A stretch of 6,889 bases of DNA from Syntrophus sp. (in: bacteria). GTDB taxonomy: Bacteria; Desulfobacterota; Syntrophia; Syntrophales; UBA8958. A model generated the notes under the pieces. That model ran no database searches and had not been told where the DNA came from. It worked only from the letters and a program-made list of their open reading frames with translations. Each line of letters starts with the position of its first letter. The stretch's first letter is position 1. Positions 4,793-6,889 of the stretch are shown piece after piece. The stretch spans positions 1-6,889 of the forward strand of contig DMAT01000121.1 of the NCBI GenBank assembly GCA_003451635.1, read 5' to 3'. A program made the position numbers and the translations under genes.

Positions 4793-6889
4793 TCATTTAT
4801 TTTGGCTTGAAAGGCGCAGGGATGATCCCAGCGTCACCATATCGATAAGAACGTTGACGCTTTCGTTTACGAAGGGAACATACTGGTCCCGGGCTTTCTT
4901 CCTAAGCTCGGCAGGCGTTTCCTTCTTCTTACCACCACCTTCCTTTTCCATCTCCTTGCGTAAATCGGCGAGACGGATAACGCCCCTCTTGTCGGTGGCC
5001 ACTTTGTTGTTTTTGATGATTTCGGCGAACTTCGCTTCTTTGGCCACCCGGATCTTGGACCTTGCTGCCAGCTCTGCTATCATGGGCTGTTCCAAAGGCT
5101 TCCAGAGTGGCACGGCGTTTCCCGGTATGCCGAGGAAGGGTGTTATCGCTTGGACCGGAAGCGGGTAATCCAACTCCGTTTCACCAATATCTTCGAGACT
5201 GGACCAGATAGGCAGTCGCACATTCGCTTCTACGCCCATTTTTTGTGTAGACTTGCCGCCGGGCAGAAAGTACAGCGCCGCGGTGATTTTCATTGCGCCC
5301 AGATCCATGGGCAGAGGCATCAGTATCTGCACGGACCCCTTGCCGAAGGTATGGTCCGACCCGACGATCACAGCGCGACGGTAGTCTTTGAGTGCACCCG
5401 CCACGATCTCGCTGGCCGATGCACTCAGCCGGCTCGTCAATACAACGAGGGGACCAGTGTAGACTGCACGGGGGCCTTCTGCGGGGAACGTAATCACTTT
5501 GCGCTTGTCGCCTCTCGTCCCCGATGCGGCCGAACCGTTGGCGATAATCGTAACCTGCCCTTGGCTGTCCTTGGTCGCCACGATTCCGCCCTTGCCAAGA
5601 AAAAGGCCGGCAAGGAGCACCGCCTCTTCGAGAAGCCCCCCCGCGTTGCGCGACAGGTCCAGCACAATCCCATCGACATGCTGCTTTTTGGCCTCCGCGA
5701 GAAGACTTTTCACGTCTTCAGAGCAGGACTTTTTTTCCTTCTCGTTGCCGTAGAAGGAAGTAAGATCGATCACGCCGAAACGATATTGCCTTCCCCCTAC
5801 CGTATATGTCTCGTATGCGAGCTTGGCCTCCTGCTCTTTGATGTCGATCTTGTCACGCATGATCGTGGCGTCAAAGCGGTACGTGCGTTCCCCCTGCCGC
5901 AGAATTGTCAGGGTTACCTGTGTTCCTTTCTTGCCGCGGATCATCTTTATAATGTCGCGCAGGTCCATGTCGATGACGTCAACAGGCCTTTCCCCCTTCT
6001 GGGCCACGGAGATGATCTTGTCCTTTGGCTTCAGCAGGCCTGAACGCTCGGCCCCTCCCCCGGGAATCAATTCCTCAATGACAGTAAATCCGTTGTCGCT
6101 GCTGAGGGTGGCTCCAATCCCATCCAGGGAAAGCTTCGTTTGAATCAGGAGATCCTCATAGTTCTCGGAGGACAGGTAGCTCGTATGCGGATCCAGGGCC
6201 AGGGCAAAGGCCTTGGCGATGCTCGTAATTAGCTTTTCAGGATTGCGCTCGACCACCCGCATCGTCTGTAGCTCGTAGCGGTGAATCTGCTGCTTCTTGG
6301 CCTCCGCCAAGTCGATGCCTGCCAGCAGGGTGTTTTCGATCTGGAATTGTACAACCCTTCTCAGAAACTCATACTTTTCCCCCGTCGTCTTCAAATAGGG
6401 GCGCTTGTTCACGTTGATGTTCAGCTCCACTGTCTCGTCGAGTCGGTAGTTTTGCCCCAGAATCTTTTTTACAATGGCCTCATTCTCCTTAGCCCGCGCG
6501 ACGAGCACATCGTAAACCTGCTTAAGCGAGGAACAGTCACCCGATTGCATGCTTACAAACGCGCCTTTCAGAACCGGCTTTATCCTCTCCAAATCGGACT
6601 CGTATAGCAGCGTTTTTGAGGGGTCAAGACTCTTGATCATCTGGTCGACGGCACGACTCTTGATCTCTTCGGTCATCTTCTTCATTGCGTAGTGATTGGA
6701 TAGGAACCTGTCCATCAGAATTGGAAGGCGGCTGCAGGTGAGGTTTGCGGCCATTGAGGAAACGGGCAATAGCAGGATCAGAAGCAGAATCAGAAGTAGC
6801 CTCCAGAAACGGAAACCGTCCTTGCTGCCGAACGCCGCTCTGCGGCTATGTTGATTATCTCCAGGGGTATTCCCGTGGGCGTTTTCATC
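4793..6889 (-). CDS. prc: Tail-specific (C-terminal processing) protease Prc/Tsp, 5' end cut by the window edge
   Basis: This periplasmic S41A protease trims or degrades envelope proteins from their C-termini. The frame is open to base 6889, giving 698 visible residues with no start. Residues 27-48 form a signal peptide: RFWR, then the core LLLILLLILLL (31-41), with likely cleavage near SMA-AN (45-49). In order follow the Prc N-terminal helical domain (LDPSKTLLYESDL, about 88-100), a PDZ domain (about 250-332), the S41 domain (about 370-560) with Ser491 in LSASASEI and Lys517 in TFGKGSVQ, and a DUF3340-like C-terminal domain (about 576-685). Size and domain order fit E. coli Prc (about 682 residues). 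A TTG at 6769 is the first start-type codon inside the window, but it falls at residue 41, within the signal core, and has no ribosome binding site. The gene faces sppA convergently, so the two are transcribed separately. Confidence 0.93.
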   Translation of the reverse strand, partial: DENAHGNTPGDNQHSRRAAFGSKDGFRFWRLLLILLLILLLPVSSMAANLTCSRLPILMDRFLSNHYAMKKMTEEIKSRAVDQMIKSLDPSKTLLYESDLERIKPVLKGAFVSMQSGDCSSLKQVYDVLVARAKENEAIVKKILGQNYRLDETVELNINVNKRPYLKTTGEKYEFLRRVVQFQIENTLLAGIDLAEAKKQQIHRYELQTMRVVERNPEKLITSIAKAFALALDPHTSYLSSENYEDLLIQTKLSLDGIGATLSSDNGFTVIEELIPGGGAERSGLLKPKDKIISVAQKGERPVDVIDMDLRDIIKMIRGKKGTQVTLTILRQGERTYRFDATIMRDKIDIKEQEAKLAYETYTVGGRQYRFGVIDLTSFYGNEKEKKSCSEDVKSLLAEAKKQHVDGIVLDLSRNAGGLLEEAVLLAGLFLGKGGIVATKDSQGQVTIIANGSAASGTRGDKRKVITFPAEGPRAVYTGPLVVLTSRLSASASEIVAGALKDYRRAVIVGSDHTFGKGSVQILMPLPMDLGAMKITAALYFLPGGKSTQKMGVEANVRLPIWSSLEDIGETELDYPLPVQAITPFLGIPGNAVPLWKPLEQPMIAELAARSKIRVAKEAKFAEIIKNNKVATDKRGVIRLADLRKEMEKEGGGKKKETPAELRKKARDQYVPFVNESVNVLIDMVTLGSSLRLSSQNK

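Noticed and set aside
5150..6043. A 297-codon + strand open frame opposite prc
   Set aside because: It lies antisense to the PDZ and S41 domains of a well-supported protease and has no family motifs or ribosome binding site of its own that I can see.
6771..6800. Imperfect 12-base tandem repeat (ATCAGAAGCAGA / ATCAGAAGTAGC)
   Set aside because: On the minus strand it encodes the Leu/Ile-rich core of the prc signal peptide, which explains the repetition.
6790..6888. Short minus-strand frame starting with ATG at 6888 (MKTPTGIPLE...)
   Set aside because: It is only about 33 codons, out of frame with prc, and ends before the signal core; the prc frame itself is open throughout this stretch.

Overview
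The window is bacterial and gene-dense, with no RNA genes, mobile elements or CRISPR arrays visible. Two lipoprotein-type signal sequences, a Prc/Tsp periplasmic protease with its C-terminal domain, and YbhS/YbhR-type ABC exporter permeases point to a Gram-negative (diderm) proteobacterium-like genome. The style of the ABC permeases suggests something near Desulfobacterota (Deltaproteobacteria), but that placement is a weak inference.

Left part (1-2303, + strand): the last codons of an ABC ATPase are followed, 2 bases later, by a YbhS-like permease and, 1 base after that, by a YbhR-like permease. This matches the ATPase-permease-permease order of the E. coli ybhFSR exporter. The membrane-fusion subunit would be expected upstream, outside the window.

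Middle part (2304-4669, + strand): after a 112-base AT-rich gap comes a probable three-gene unit. It encodes a lipoprotein esterase of the type-2 PHB/short-chain PHA depolymerase family, an unrecognised 61-residue two-helix membrane protein with a strong ribosome binding site, and a lipoprotein form of signal peptide peptidase SppA (S49 family). The small gene overlaps sppA by 4 bases (ATGA), so the two are probably translationally coupled. The catalytic residues of both enzymes are visible.

Right part (4793-6889, - strand): a Prc/Tsp (C-terminal processing, S41A) protease gene converges on sppA. Its reading frame stays open to the window edge and encodes a signal peptide, so its true start lies outside the window. 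The 123-base convergent gap holds a nested inverted repeat but no good terminator.

Functionally, the window combines an export pump with envelope hydrolases: a polyester esterase, a signal-peptide/membrane-protein peptidase and a tail-specific protease. I see no clearly new system. The most unusual part is the esterase / two-helix protein / lipoprotein-SppA arrangement.
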